Part shown: positions 1-6,219 of the stretch, in pieces | Layout of the letters: every line of letters begins with the position of its first letter | How positions within the stretch are numbered: position 1 is the first letter of the stretch | Source of the DNA: an uncultured Bacilli bacterium | GTDB taxonomy: Bacteria; Bacillota_I; Bacilli_A; RF39; UBA660 | Assembly: GCA_934162325.1 (NCBI GenBank) | Contig: CAKPIH010000046.1 | Span: 1 to 7,609 of the forward strand | Length of the DNA: 7,609 bases | Direction of reading: 5' to 3' | Notes under the pieces: generated by a model | Databases searched by the model: none | Told to the model about the DNA's origin: nothing | The model's input: the letters and a program-made list of their open reading frames with translations, nothing else | Program-made: the position numbers and the translations under genes

Positions 1-1
1 A

Positions 2-25
2 AAAGAAATAGAAAATAATATGTAA
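2..25 (+). CDS. Possible 3' end of an upstream gene (partial)
   Basis: Reading from base 2 gives KEIENNM followed by a TAA stop at 23-25. A hairpin terminator begins a few bases later, so a + strand gene probably ends here. Frame 1 also closes nearby (TAA at 16-18), so the frame is not certain, and too little is visible to suggest a product. Confidence 0.25.
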   Translation, partial: KEIENNM

Positions 26-27
26 TT

Positions 28-73
28 AAATGACTGCAGTATGGTAAAATACTGCAGTTATTTATATATTTTT
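28..73 (+). terminator. Intrinsic terminator of the upstream gene
   Basis: A perfect 10-bp inverted repeat, ACTGCAGTAT at 33-42 against ATACTGCAGT at 49-58, encloses a 6-nt loop. A-T and G-T pairs extend the stem out to about 28-63. A T-rich stretch follows (59-73) but is interrupted by A residues. The T-rich side lies only on the + strand side, so it most likely ends a + strand transcript entering from the left and insulates ftsA. Confidence 0.75.
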
Positions 74-115
74 AGACATAAAATTGCAAAAAAATTAAAT
101 AGTGAATAAAAAATA

Positions 116-144
116 TATACTTTTTATTTATTTTTTGTTATAAT
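116..144 (+). promoter_or_regulatory. Extended -10 promoter for ftsA-ftsZ
   Basis: TGTTATAAT at 136-144 is a perfect TGn-TATAAT extended -10 box. The hexamer 17 nt upstream, TATACT at 116-121, matches the -35 consensus at only 3 of 6 positions, as is common when an extended -10 is present. The start point would be near 151, giving a leader of about 26 nt before the GTG start of ftsA. Confidence 0.7.
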
Positions 145-160
145 TAAATTGTATCATTTT

Positions 161-166
161 AGGGAG
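161..166 (+). promoter_or_regulatory. Ribosome binding site that sets the GTG start of ftsA
   Basis: AGGGAG at 161-166 lies 10 nt before GTG at 177. There is no in-frame ATG nearby upstream. The residues after GTG (KKIYTAIDIG) match the usual FtsA N-terminus, so the GTG start is preferred. Confidence 0.7.
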
Positions 167-176
167 AGTCGATATC

Positions 177-1418
177 GTGAAGAAAATATATACTGCTATT
201 GACATTGGATCTGATACAATTAAATTCGTAGTAGGAGAATACTTTAAAAATAAATTAAATATTCTAGCTACTTATGAACAAAAAGCAAAAGGAATAAGAA
301 AAGGTTTAATTGTTGATCCCAATTTAGCTATTAACTCTATTAAAGATGGAATTAAAGAAATAAATAATAATTTAGGCATTGATATAAAAAAAGTAATAGT
401 AGGAGTACCTAGTTATAATGCTAAGTTTATGTTTGTTACTAGTGAAATAGAAATAACTGGCGATGCTATAACAACAGATGATGTAAATAATCTTATAAAA
501 GCTTCAGTATATTCTAAAGTAGAACAAGACTATGAACTTATAACCGTATTACCATTAACTTTCTTAATAGATGGAAAAAAAGAAACTAAGGTTGTAGGTA
601 AAACTGGTAATAAACTAGAAATAAAAGGAATTATGATTTCTGCTCCAAAGAAGAATGTCTATTCAGTCCTATCAGTTATGGAAGGAGCTGGATTAGAAGT
701 AGTAGATATTACAGTATCAGCTTTAGGAGATTATTATGAAGTAAGAAACGATAATTTAGATAAGAACATAGGAGCTATTATTAATTTAGGACATGAAACC
801 ACTAATGTGTCAGTATTCAGTAGAGGTAAACTTATGAATACCGAAACAATTCAATTAGGAGGAATTAATGTTGATAAAGACTTAGCCTATATGTTTAATA
901 TAAATGTATTTGATGCAAGAGAAATAAAAGAAAAATTTGCATCTAGTCATAAAAGATTCATAGCATTAAATGATGTATATGAGGTTAAAAATACTGCTGG
1001 TGAAGTAATTAAATTAAACCAAATAGAAGTAACTGAGATAGTTATGGATAGATTAGCAGAGTTACTTAGATTAGCCCAGAAACAAATATTACTATTGACA
1101 AAACAAAATATTTCTTATATAGTAATAACTGGAGGATTAACCGAAATAAGGGCATTTAAAAATTTAGTCTATGAAATTTTAGGAAAAGATGTTATAATAT
1201 ATACAGAAGATACTCTTGGAGCTAGAAATAATAAATATACAACTTCAATTGGAATGATAAAATACTTTATAGATAAGATGGAAGTTAGAGGAAAAGAGTA
1301 TTCGATGATAGATGAGCAAGATGAAGAGTTACTAATAAATCCAAATAATAAGAATTCAAAGGGGAAAGCTGGTATTACCAAAATATTTGGAAACTTTATT
1401 GGAACTAAGGAGGATTAA
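177..1418 (+). CDS. ftsA: Cell division protein FtsA
   Basis: FtsA is an actin-like ATPase that anchors FtsZ filaments to the inner face of the membrane and recruits later divisome proteins. The 413-residue product has the family layout. A phosphate-1 loop lies at about residues 8-20 (AIDIGSDTIKFVVGE), followed by the FtsA-specific 1C (SHS2) region at roughly 84-165. A phosphate-2 segment is at 198-214 (GAIINLGHETTN) and an adenosine-binding segment at 314-320 (YIVITGG). After an acidic, Asn-rich linker (about 376-396) the protein ends in a short amphipathic helix, GITKIFGNFIG at 399-409, the expected membrane-targeting sequence. Length is close to the family's usual 400-440 residues. It is co-transcribed with ftsZ, whose ribosome binding site lies inside the last ftsA codons, so the two are probably translationally coupled. 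Identification is secure. Confidence 0.97.
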   Translation: MKKIYTAIDIGSDTIKFVVGEYFKNKLNILATYEQKAKGIRKGLIVDPNLAINSIKDGIKEINNNLGIDIKKVIVGVPSYNAKFMFVTSEIEITGDAITTDDVNNLIKASVYSKVEQDYELITVLPLTFLIDGKKETKVVGKTGNKLEIKGIMISAPKKNVYSVLSVMEGAGLEVVDITVSALGDYYEVRNDNLDKNIGAIINLGHETTNVSVFSRGKLMNTETIQLGGINVDKDLAYMFNINVFDAREIKEKFASSHKRFIALNDVYEVKNTAGEVIKLNQIEVTEIVMDRLAELLRLAQKQILLLTKQNISYIVITGGLTEIRAFKNLVYEILGKDVIIYTEDTLGARNNKYTTSIGMIKYFIDKMEVRGKEYSMIDEQDEELLINPNNKNSKGKAGITKIFGNFIGTKED

Positions 1419-1420
1419 AA

Positions 1421-2506
1421 ATGAATAATATGTTTGGTTTAGAAATGGATCAGTTAGCAAAAATAAAAGTAATTGGAGTAGGTGGGGGCGGTTGTAACGC
1501 TGTAAACAGAATGATAGAATCAGGTCTTAAAGGCGTTGAGTTTATAGTAGCTAATACTGACCTTCAAGTTTTAAATAATTCTCTAGCTCCAATCAAACTA
1601 CAAATAGGTAGAGAATTAACAGATGGCTTAGGAGCAGGAGCAAATCCAGAAATAGGTAGAGAAGCTGCTCTTGAATCAAAAGGAGAAATAGAAGAAGCAA
1701 TAAAAGGTGCTGATATGGTCTTCATTACATGTGGTATGGGTGGAGGAACCGGTACTGGTGCTGCTCCAGTAATAGCTGAAATAAGTCAAGATTTAGGAGC
1801 ATTAACCGTAGGTATTGTTACCAAACCATTTAGTTTTGAAGGTAAAAAAAGAATGAATCAAGCTGTATCAGGACTTGATGAATTAAAGAAACATGTCGAT
1901 ACTTTAATCGTAATACCTAATGATAGATTAAGAGAATTAATAGATAAGAGTACACCAATGCTTGAAGCATTTAGAGAAGTAGATAACGTACTACATAGAG
2001 GAGTACAATCAATATCTGACTTAATTGCAGTATCAGGTTTAGTTAACCTTGACTTTGCTGATGTAAAAGCAATTATGAAAGATAGAGGTAATGCATTAAT
2101 AGGTATAGGTGTAGGTTCTGGAGAAAACAGAGCAACAGATGCTGCTAAACAAGCTGTATCTTCACCACTACTTGAAACATCAATAAATGGTGCAACAGAT
2201 GCTATAATAAATGTAACTGGTGGTGCTTCACTTACATTATTTGAAGTAGAAGAAGCTGCTGAAGTAATTAGAACTGCCGCTAATACAGATATTAACACAA
2301 TATTTGGAGCAGTAATTAATGAAAACCTAAATGATGAAGTAATCGTTACAGTAATAGCAACTGGCTTTGAAAATCAAAGCGAACCACTATATCATAGTTT
2401 CAATTCAACTAGAAGAGAAGACATCTTTAGAGAAGGAACTAGTGATATAGATATCGATAATGATTTAGATATTCCACCATTCTTAAGAGATAGAGATAAT
2501 TATTAG
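1421..2506 (+). CDS. ftsZ: Cell division protein FtsZ
   Basis: FtsZ is the tubulin-like GTPase that polymerises into the Z ring at midcell. The 361-residue product shows the glycine-rich nucleotide site GVGGGGCNAVNRM (19-31), the tubulin signature GGGTGTG (107-113) and the T7 synergy loop NLDFAD (209-214), whose Asp211 and Asp214 would complete the GTPase site of the neighbouring subunit. The C-terminal FtsA/SepF-binding peptide is DIPPFLR (350-356). The linker between the globular domain, ending about residue 317, and this peptide is short (about 30 residues) and rich in acidic residues. TAAGGAGG at 1406-1413 gives a strong ribosome binding site 7 nt before the ATG, 2 nt after the ftsA stop. 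Valine is mostly GTA (21 GTA, 5 GTT, 2 GTC). Identification is secure. Confidence 0.98.
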   Translation: MNNMFGLEMDQLAKIKVIGVGGGGCNAVNRMIESGLKGVEFIVANTDLQVLNNSLAPIKLQIGRELTDGLGAGANPEIGREAALESKGEIEEAIKGADMVFITCGMGGGTGTGAAPVIAEISQDLGALTVGIVTKPFSFEGKKRMNQAVSGLDELKKHVDTLIVIPNDRLRELIDKSTPMLEAFREVDNVLHRGVQSISDLIAVSGLVNLDFADVKAIMKDRGNALIGIGVGSGENRATDAAKQAVSSPLLETSINGATDAIINVTGGASLTLFEVEEAAEVIRTAANTDINTIFGAVINENLNDEVIVTVIATGFENQSEPLYHSFNSTRREDIFREGTSDIDIDNDLDIPPFLRDRDNY

Positions 2507-2520
2507 AAAGGAGGCTCATT

Positions 2521-2622
2521 ATGATTAATATAGTAAATAAACAAACTAATACAAAGTTAATCAGTGGAGCCAAATCTAATCCTAATAAATTAAATAGTAA
2601 TAATATAAAGACTATGAAATAG
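2521..2622 (+). CDS. Small ORF of 33 codons after ftsZ, unknown
   Basis: The ORF starts with ATG 14 nt after the ftsZ stop. It is preceded by AAAGGAGG at 2507-2514 with a 6-nt spacer, as good a ribosome binding site as that of ftsZ. The predicted peptide begins MINIVNKQTN, is hydrophilic, and contains 8 Asn and 6 Lys with no Trp or Cys. It has no signal or membrane segment and I recognise no family. The last codons and the TAG stop lie inside the left arm of a long hairpin (2607-2653). It could therefore be a real small protein, or a leader peptide whose translation controls folding of that hairpin and expression of the surface-protein gene beyond it. The ribosome binding site supports translation. 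Function is unknown, and Asn/Lys richness is also what AT-rich non-coding DNA would give. Confidence 0.5.
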   Translation: MINIVNKQTNTKLISGAKSNPNKLNSNNIKTMK

Positions 2623-2657
2623 CTAGTATCAATACTAGCCTTTTATAGTCTTTTGTT
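2607..2657 (+). terminator. Long hairpin after ftsZ: terminator or attenuator
   Basis: AAAGACTAT (2607-2615) pairs with ATAGTCTTT (2645-2653). The stem continues through G-T and three A-T pairs (2616-2619 with 2641-2644), crosses a small internal loop, and closes with GCTAGTA (2622-2628) against TACTAGC (2633-2639) around a TCAA loop, about 20 bp in all. The T-run after it is short (TTTTGTT), so termination may be incomplete. The left arm contains the stop codon of the small ORF, so a ribosome at that stop would occupy part of the stem. Confidence 0.65.
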
Positions 2658-2671
2658 CAAGGAGGTAAGTA

Positions 2672-4027
2672 ATGAATAAAGAGAAAAAATTTATGATATC
2701 TGGAATAATACTTTTATTAATAACACTAGTAAGTTTATTAGGAACATATGCATGGTTTACCTGGAAAAGTACTAGTAATACATCCCTTACTATGACTATA
2801 GGTAAATTAGCAGATGTAATATTTACTAGTGGTAATGATATATCTACCAGTACATTATCTCCAGTATATAATTATACTGATGGTGAAAAAACCACTTTTA
2901 GTATTAATAATAAAGATACTACCGGAACTACGATTGGTTATAATGTTAAATTAAATATAACCAGTATAGCTACTGAACTAAAAAGTACTAATTTAAAATA
3001 TGTTCTTTTAAAAAACAACACTATAGTACAAGAAGGAGACTTTAGTACCATTTCTACTGGTAGTACTACTATATATAGTGATTCAATATCCACTAGTGGT
3101 ACAACTAATTTTATCTTTTATTTATATATAGACGGCAATAGTGAAAATAATCTAAATATGATGAACAAATCATTAGTAGGTACGATAACAGTATCAGAAG
3201 GATTAGAAGAACTTGCAAAATATTATATGAAAGGCTATGATACCTCTTTTAATGAAGTAGATCATAATAATAATGAGTGTGCTAATGCAGCTTTTCCTGA
3301 TGAAGGAGAACAATGTCTTTTTGAATATGCTACTAAATTTTTAAATTCTAATATTATTGCAGCACAAATTTCTACGATTAATGTTGTTAAATCTGATAAA
3401 GTTCCTACAGGAGTTGGAAATGCTACCGATATATCTAAAGATCAAAATGGTTCAGTCCTTTTATATTCTAAAATATCTTCAGAAAAAAGTGAGCGTAATG
3501 GATTTGATTTATATGATATATATATAGCAACCAAAAATGGAAAAGTATATTTAACAAATGGTGCCGGTTTATTTGAATACATGATAAATTTAAAAAGCGT
3601 TGATTTAGCTAATATGTACACAGACAAAGTTACCGATATGAGTGGTATGTTTGCAGGTTGCTTATCATTAGAAAGTATTGATGCAAGTAATTTTAATACA
3701 TCAAATGTAACTAATATGAATGGTATGTTTGATGGCTCTGGTGGTGTTCTTGGTAGTTCAAAAGTTAAAAATATTAATATTAGTAGTTTTGATACATCAA
3801 ATGTAACTGATATGAGTAATATGTTTTATGATTTAGAAAATTTAACTACAATATATGCAAGTAATAATTTTAATACTTCAGCAGTTACAAATAGTGATAG
3901 AATGTTTAGTCGTTCATCCAAGTTAGTTGGTGGTAATGGTACAAAATATAATTCAAGCTATGAAGATAAAACATATGCTAGAATAGATACATCAAGTACA
4001 CCAGGATATTTTACTTTAAAAAACTAA
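2672..4027 (+). CDS. Surface protein: SipW/TasA-type N-terminus plus DUF285 (BspA-like) repeats
   Basis: A 451-residue exported protein. A basic start is followed by a hydrophobic segment (about 8-27) ending GTYAWFTW (24-31), which resembles the SipW-cognate signal region of TasA/camelysin-type proteins; cleavage after Ala27 is plausible. Residues 28-175 are Ser/Thr/Asn-rich and look beta-stranded. A central linker (176-310) carries Cys203 and Cys215. From about 320 to 414 there are DUF285 units of the form FNTSNVTNMNGMF, and the protein ends with a PGYFTLKN tail often seen after such repeats. There is no LPXTG motif or other C-terminal anchor. AAGGAGGT (2659-2666) lies 5 nt before the ATG. 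No promoter fits between the preceding hairpin and this site, so transcription probably arrives through the hairpin or starts inside the small ORF. A role in adhesion or matrix is inference from the families. If residues 8-27 are not cleaved, it would be anchored by its N-terminus. Confidence 0.85.
   Translation: MNKEKKFMISGIILLLITLVSLLGTYAWFTWKSTSNTSLTMTIGKLADVIFTSGNDISTSTLSPVYNYTDGEKTTFSINNKDTTGTTIGYNVKLNITSIATELKSTNLKYVLLKNNTIVQEGDFSTISTGSTTIYSDSISTSGTTNFIFYLYIDGNSENNLNMMNKSLVGTITVSEGLEELAKYYMKGYDTSFNEVDHNNNECANAAFPDEGEQCLFEYATKFLNSNIIAAQISTINVVKSDKVPTGVGNATDISKDQNGSVLLYSKISSEKSERNGFDLYDIYIATKNGKVYLTNGAGLFEYMINLKSVDLANMYTDKVTDMSGMFAGCLSLESIDASNFNTSNVTNMNGMFDGSGGVLGSSKVKNINISSFDTSNVTDMSNMFYDLENLTTIYASNNFNTSAVTNSDRMFSRSSKLVGGNGTKYNSSYEDKTYARIDTSSTPGYFTLKN
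3629..3913 (+). repeat. DUF285-type repeats within the surface protein
   Basis: Three clear units (residues about 320-414) share the pattern F(N/D)TS.VT.M..MF. The conserved DNA core ATACATCAAATGTAACT occurs at 3696-3712 and 3792-3808, 96 nt (32 codons) apart. A diverged third copy begins near 3871, 27 codons further on. The first half-unit VTDMSGMF is at 3629-3652. The units are imperfect, which points to old duplications rather than recent ones. Confidence 0.75.
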
Positions 4028-4051
4028 GAAGATACTAGGTTATCTTCTTTT
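4026..4051 (+). terminator. Intrinsic terminator after the surface-protein gene
   Basis: AAGAAGATA (4026-4034) pairs with TATCTTCTT (4041-4049) around the loop CTAGGT, and the T-run extends to 4051. The left arm overlaps the last two bases of the TAA stop. The stem is AT-rich but perfect over 9 bp, and a new promoter begins about 35 nt later. Confidence 0.7.
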
Positions 4052-4085
4052 ACTTTACATTTAAATTAACATATAGTAAACTTAG

Positions 4086-4114
4086 TAGACATTTTATAAA
4101 TATATTGATATAAT
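4086..4114 (+). promoter_or_regulatory. Promoter for recG with extended -10
   Basis: TAGACA at 4086-4091 (5 of 6 to the -35 consensus) is separated by exactly 17 nt from TATAAT at 4109-4114, which is preceded by TGA at 4106-4108, giving TGn-TATAAT. This is the best promoter in the window. Initiation near 4121 would leave a leader of only about 14 nt, with AGGAG (4121-4125) at its very start. Confidence 0.8.
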
Positions 4115-4134
4115 TATACTAGGAGTTGTAAGAT

Positions 4135-6141
4135 ATGAAAGAATTAGAAACAATTGAAGGTGTTGGACCTAAAACAAAAGAATTACTTAATAAAATAAAA
4201 ATATATACAGTAGAAGATTTATTAAATTACTATCCATATCGTTATGATATAATAAAAAGAAGTGATTTAAGTAATCTATCTGATGGAGATAAAATAATAA
4301 TAGATGGTATAGTTGAAGGACAACCCACTACTATATATATAAATAAAAGTCTAAAAAAAATGATCTTTAGAATTAGTACCAAAACAATGATACTTAATGT
4401 AACACTATATAATAGAACTCATCTATATTCAGATTTAAAATCAGGAAAAGAAGTAACAATTATAGGTAAATATAATAAACTAAAGAATACAGTAATAGTA
4501 TCAGATATAAGATTTGGTTTATTACCGCCATCTGCTAAAATAGAACCTATTTATTATACTACAGAAGGACTAACAGTAAAACAAATAAGTAAATTTGAAG
4601 CTATAGCTTTAGAAAATGATTATGATGTAATAGACTTAGTACCTAGATATATAGAAGAAAAATATAATTTAATGAATAAAAAATCCGCTATTAAGAATAT
4701 TCATGTACCAGAAGATATCTTATTACTAAAAAAAGCAAGACAAAGAATTAAGTATGAAGAATTATTTATGTATGTACTTAAAATTAATTATTTAAAGAAT
4801 AAAATTAATAATGATAATTTAGCAATAGAAAGAAATATAGATAAAGATAAATTAGATAAATTTATTAAAAGTTTACCATTTGAACTAACTTTAGATCAAG
4901 ATAAAGCAGTTAATGATATAATTAATGATTTATCCATAAAAAAGAGAATGAATAGATTACTACAAGGAGATGTAGGTTCAGGTAAAACAATAATTGCTTT
5001 AATAGCAGTATATGCTAATTATTTATCTAAGTATCAATCAGCCCTAATGGCTCCTACTGAGATACTAGCAGTACAACATTACGAAGAAGCAAAGAAAATA
5101 TTCAGTAAATATAAACTTAATATAGCACTATTAACCTCAAGTACCAGTAATAAAGATAAAAAGACTATCTATGAAGAATTAGAAAATGGTAAGATAGATT
5201 TAATAATCGGTACACAAGCATTAATCCAAGAAAATGTAAAATATAAAAAATTAGGACTAGTAATAACAGATGAACAACATCGTTTTGGCGTTAACCAAAG
5301 AGATACCTTTAAAGGTAAAGGAATAAGTCCTGATGTCCTTTCAATGAGTGCAACACCAATACCAAGAACATATGCCTTAACAATCTATGGTGACACCGAT
5401 GTATCTTCAATTAAGAGTAAACCTAAAGGTAGAAAAGAAATCATTACAGTATTTAAAAAAGAAAAAGATATTACTGATGTTCTAGAAATGATGAAAAAAG
5501 AACTAGAACTTAACCATCAAATATATGTCGTAGCTCCAATGATAGATACCGAAAGTGATAGTGAAAAAGAAAGCGTATATGATTTAGAAGAAAAAATGAA
5601 TAAAGCTTTTGGTAAGATTAGTAAGATAGGTATCATTCATGGTAAATTAGATCCAAAAGATAAAGATAAAGTAATGAAAGACTTTGAAAAAAATAAAATT
5701 AATATCCTAATATCTACTACCGTTATTGAAGTAGGAGTTAATGTTCCAAATGCTTCAATGATCGTAATCTTTAATGCTAATATGTTTGGTTTATCTACTT
5801 TACATCAATTAAGAGGAAGAGTAGGTAGAGGAGATACACAAAGCTATTGTGTATTAGTAGCTAAAGAATCAGAAGAAAGACTTAGATTCTTAGAAAATAC
5901 TAGTGATGGCTTTGAAATTAGTGAATATGATTTCCAAACAAGAGGCGAAGGCGATTTATTCGGTACAAGACAAAGTGGAGAATTAGGCCTTAAAATGGCT
6001 AATATTAAGAGAGACTTCAAGATGCTACTTAAAGCAAAAGAAGATGCTGACGAATTTATAAATATGCTTTTAACATTTGAAACCAATCCAGAGTTTGGAC
6101 CAATACTAGAAGAACTTAAAAAGGTTGACACTCTAGACTAG
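4135..6141 (+). CDS. recG: ATP-dependent DNA helicase RecG
   Basis: RecG is a double-stranded DNA translocase that regresses stalled replication forks and branch-migrates Holliday junctions. The 668-residue protein is slightly shorter than the usual 680-690 residues but complete. An N-terminal helical segment (about 5-38, ETIEGVGPKTKELL) leads into the OB-fold wedge domain (about 52-150). The helicase motor follows: Walker A GDVGSGKT (278-285), the Walker B box DEQH (379-382), motif III SATPIPRT (405-412), motifs IV-V around IIHGKLDPKDKD and STTVIEVGVNVPNA (500-540), and motif VI QLRGRVGRG (558-566). The RecG-specific TRG region, QTRGEGDLFGTRQSG, is at 601-615. AGGAG lies 9 nt before the ATG. 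It is transcribed alone from its own promoter. Identification is secure and no key residue appears to be missing. Confidence 0.97.
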   Translation: MKELETIEGVGPKTKELLNKIKIYTVEDLLNYYPYRYDIIKRSDLSNLSDGDKIIIDGIVEGQPTTIYINKSLKKMIFRISTKTMILNVTLYNRTHLYSDLKSGKEVTIIGKYNKLKNTVIVSDIRFGLLPPSAKIEPIYYTTEGLTVKQISKFEAIALENDYDVIDLVPRYIEEKYNLMNKKSAIKNIHVPEDILLLKKARQRIKYEELFMYVLKINYLKNKINNDNLAIERNIDKDKLDKFIKSLPFELTLDQDKAVNDIINDLSIKKRMNRLLQGDVGSGKTIIALIAVYANYLSKYQSALMAPTEILAVQHYEEAKKIFSKYKLNIALLTSSTSNKDKKTIYEELENGKIDLIIGTQALIQENVKYKKLGLVITDEQHRFGVNQRDTFKGKGISPDVLSMSATPIPRTYALTIYGDTDVSSIKSKPKGRKEIITVFKKEKDITDVLEMMKKELELNHQIYVVAPMIDTESDSEKESVYDLEEKMNKAFGKISKIGIIHGKLDPKDKDKVMKDFEKNKINILISTTVIEVGVNVPNASMIVIFNANMFGLSTLHQLRGRVGRGDTQSYCVLVAKESEERLRFLENTSDGFEISEYDFQTRGEGDLFGTRQSGELGLKMANIKRDFKMLLKAKEDADEFINMLLTFETNPEFGPILEELKKVDTLD

Positions 6142-6170
6142 TTTACATATTTTATAAAAAAAGTGTAAAC
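6141..6170 (+). other. Inverted repeat after recG
   Basis: GTTTACA (6141-6147) pairs with TGTAAAC (6164-6170), and the intervening TTTT/AAAA could extend the stem. No T-run follows; the next bases are CAAATAAAAAAC. It is therefore not a canonical intrinsic terminator. It may stabilise the 3' end of the recG mRNA, or serve as a protein-binding dyad. Confidence 0.4.
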
Positions 6171-6184
6171 CAAATAAAAAACTA

Positions 6185-6213
6185 TTGTATTTTATAAAAA
6201 AATATATTATGAT
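6185..6213 (+). promoter_or_regulatory. Promoter for the predicted small RNA
   Basis: TTGTAT (6185-6190) is followed after 17 nt by TATGAT (6208-6213), 5 of 6 to the -10 consensus. Counting 7 nt on gives a start at G6220, which is exactly the first base of the first RNA hairpin. That agreement between promoter and RNA structure supports the call. An overlapping TATTAT at 6205-6210 is an alternative -10. Confidence 0.55.
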
Positions 6214-6219
6214 TAATAT

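Noticed and set aside
33..58. Inverted repeat as a mobile-element end or attachment site
   Set aside because: The 10-bp arms with a 6-nt loop next to a T-rich stretch and a preceding stop codon are explained by a terminator. No transposase, integrase or matching repeat is present.
84..112. TTGCAA at 84-89 as a -35 box for ftsA
   Set aside because: It lies about 49 nt from the strong -10 at 139-144, and no good -10 sits 16-18 nt downstream of it.
1169..1381. Antisense ORF of 70 codons within the 3' part of ftsA (a similar one lies at 3442-3627)
   Set aside because: Both are composition artefacts opposite real genes, with no supporting start signals.
1858..2298. Antisense ORF of 146 codons on the - strand within ftsZ
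   Set aside because: It lies wholly inside a secure ftsZ, has a Ser-rich composition typical of reverse-complement shadows, and no ribosome binding site or recognisable domain.
3629..3913. CRISPR-like or satellite repeat array
   Set aside because: The repeated DNA is in frame, imperfect, and explained by DUF285 protein repeats.
5844..6131. Antisense ORF of 95 codons within recG
   Set aside because: It is a Ser/Leu-rich shadow of the conserved recG C-terminal motifs, with no sign of independent expression.
177..6141. Use of a Mollicutes-type code with TGA as Trp
   Set aside because: All long genes run uninterrupted with the standard code, end in TAA or TAG, and encode Trp with TGG. No in-frame TGA is needed, though this window cannot exclude a change that is simply not sampled here.
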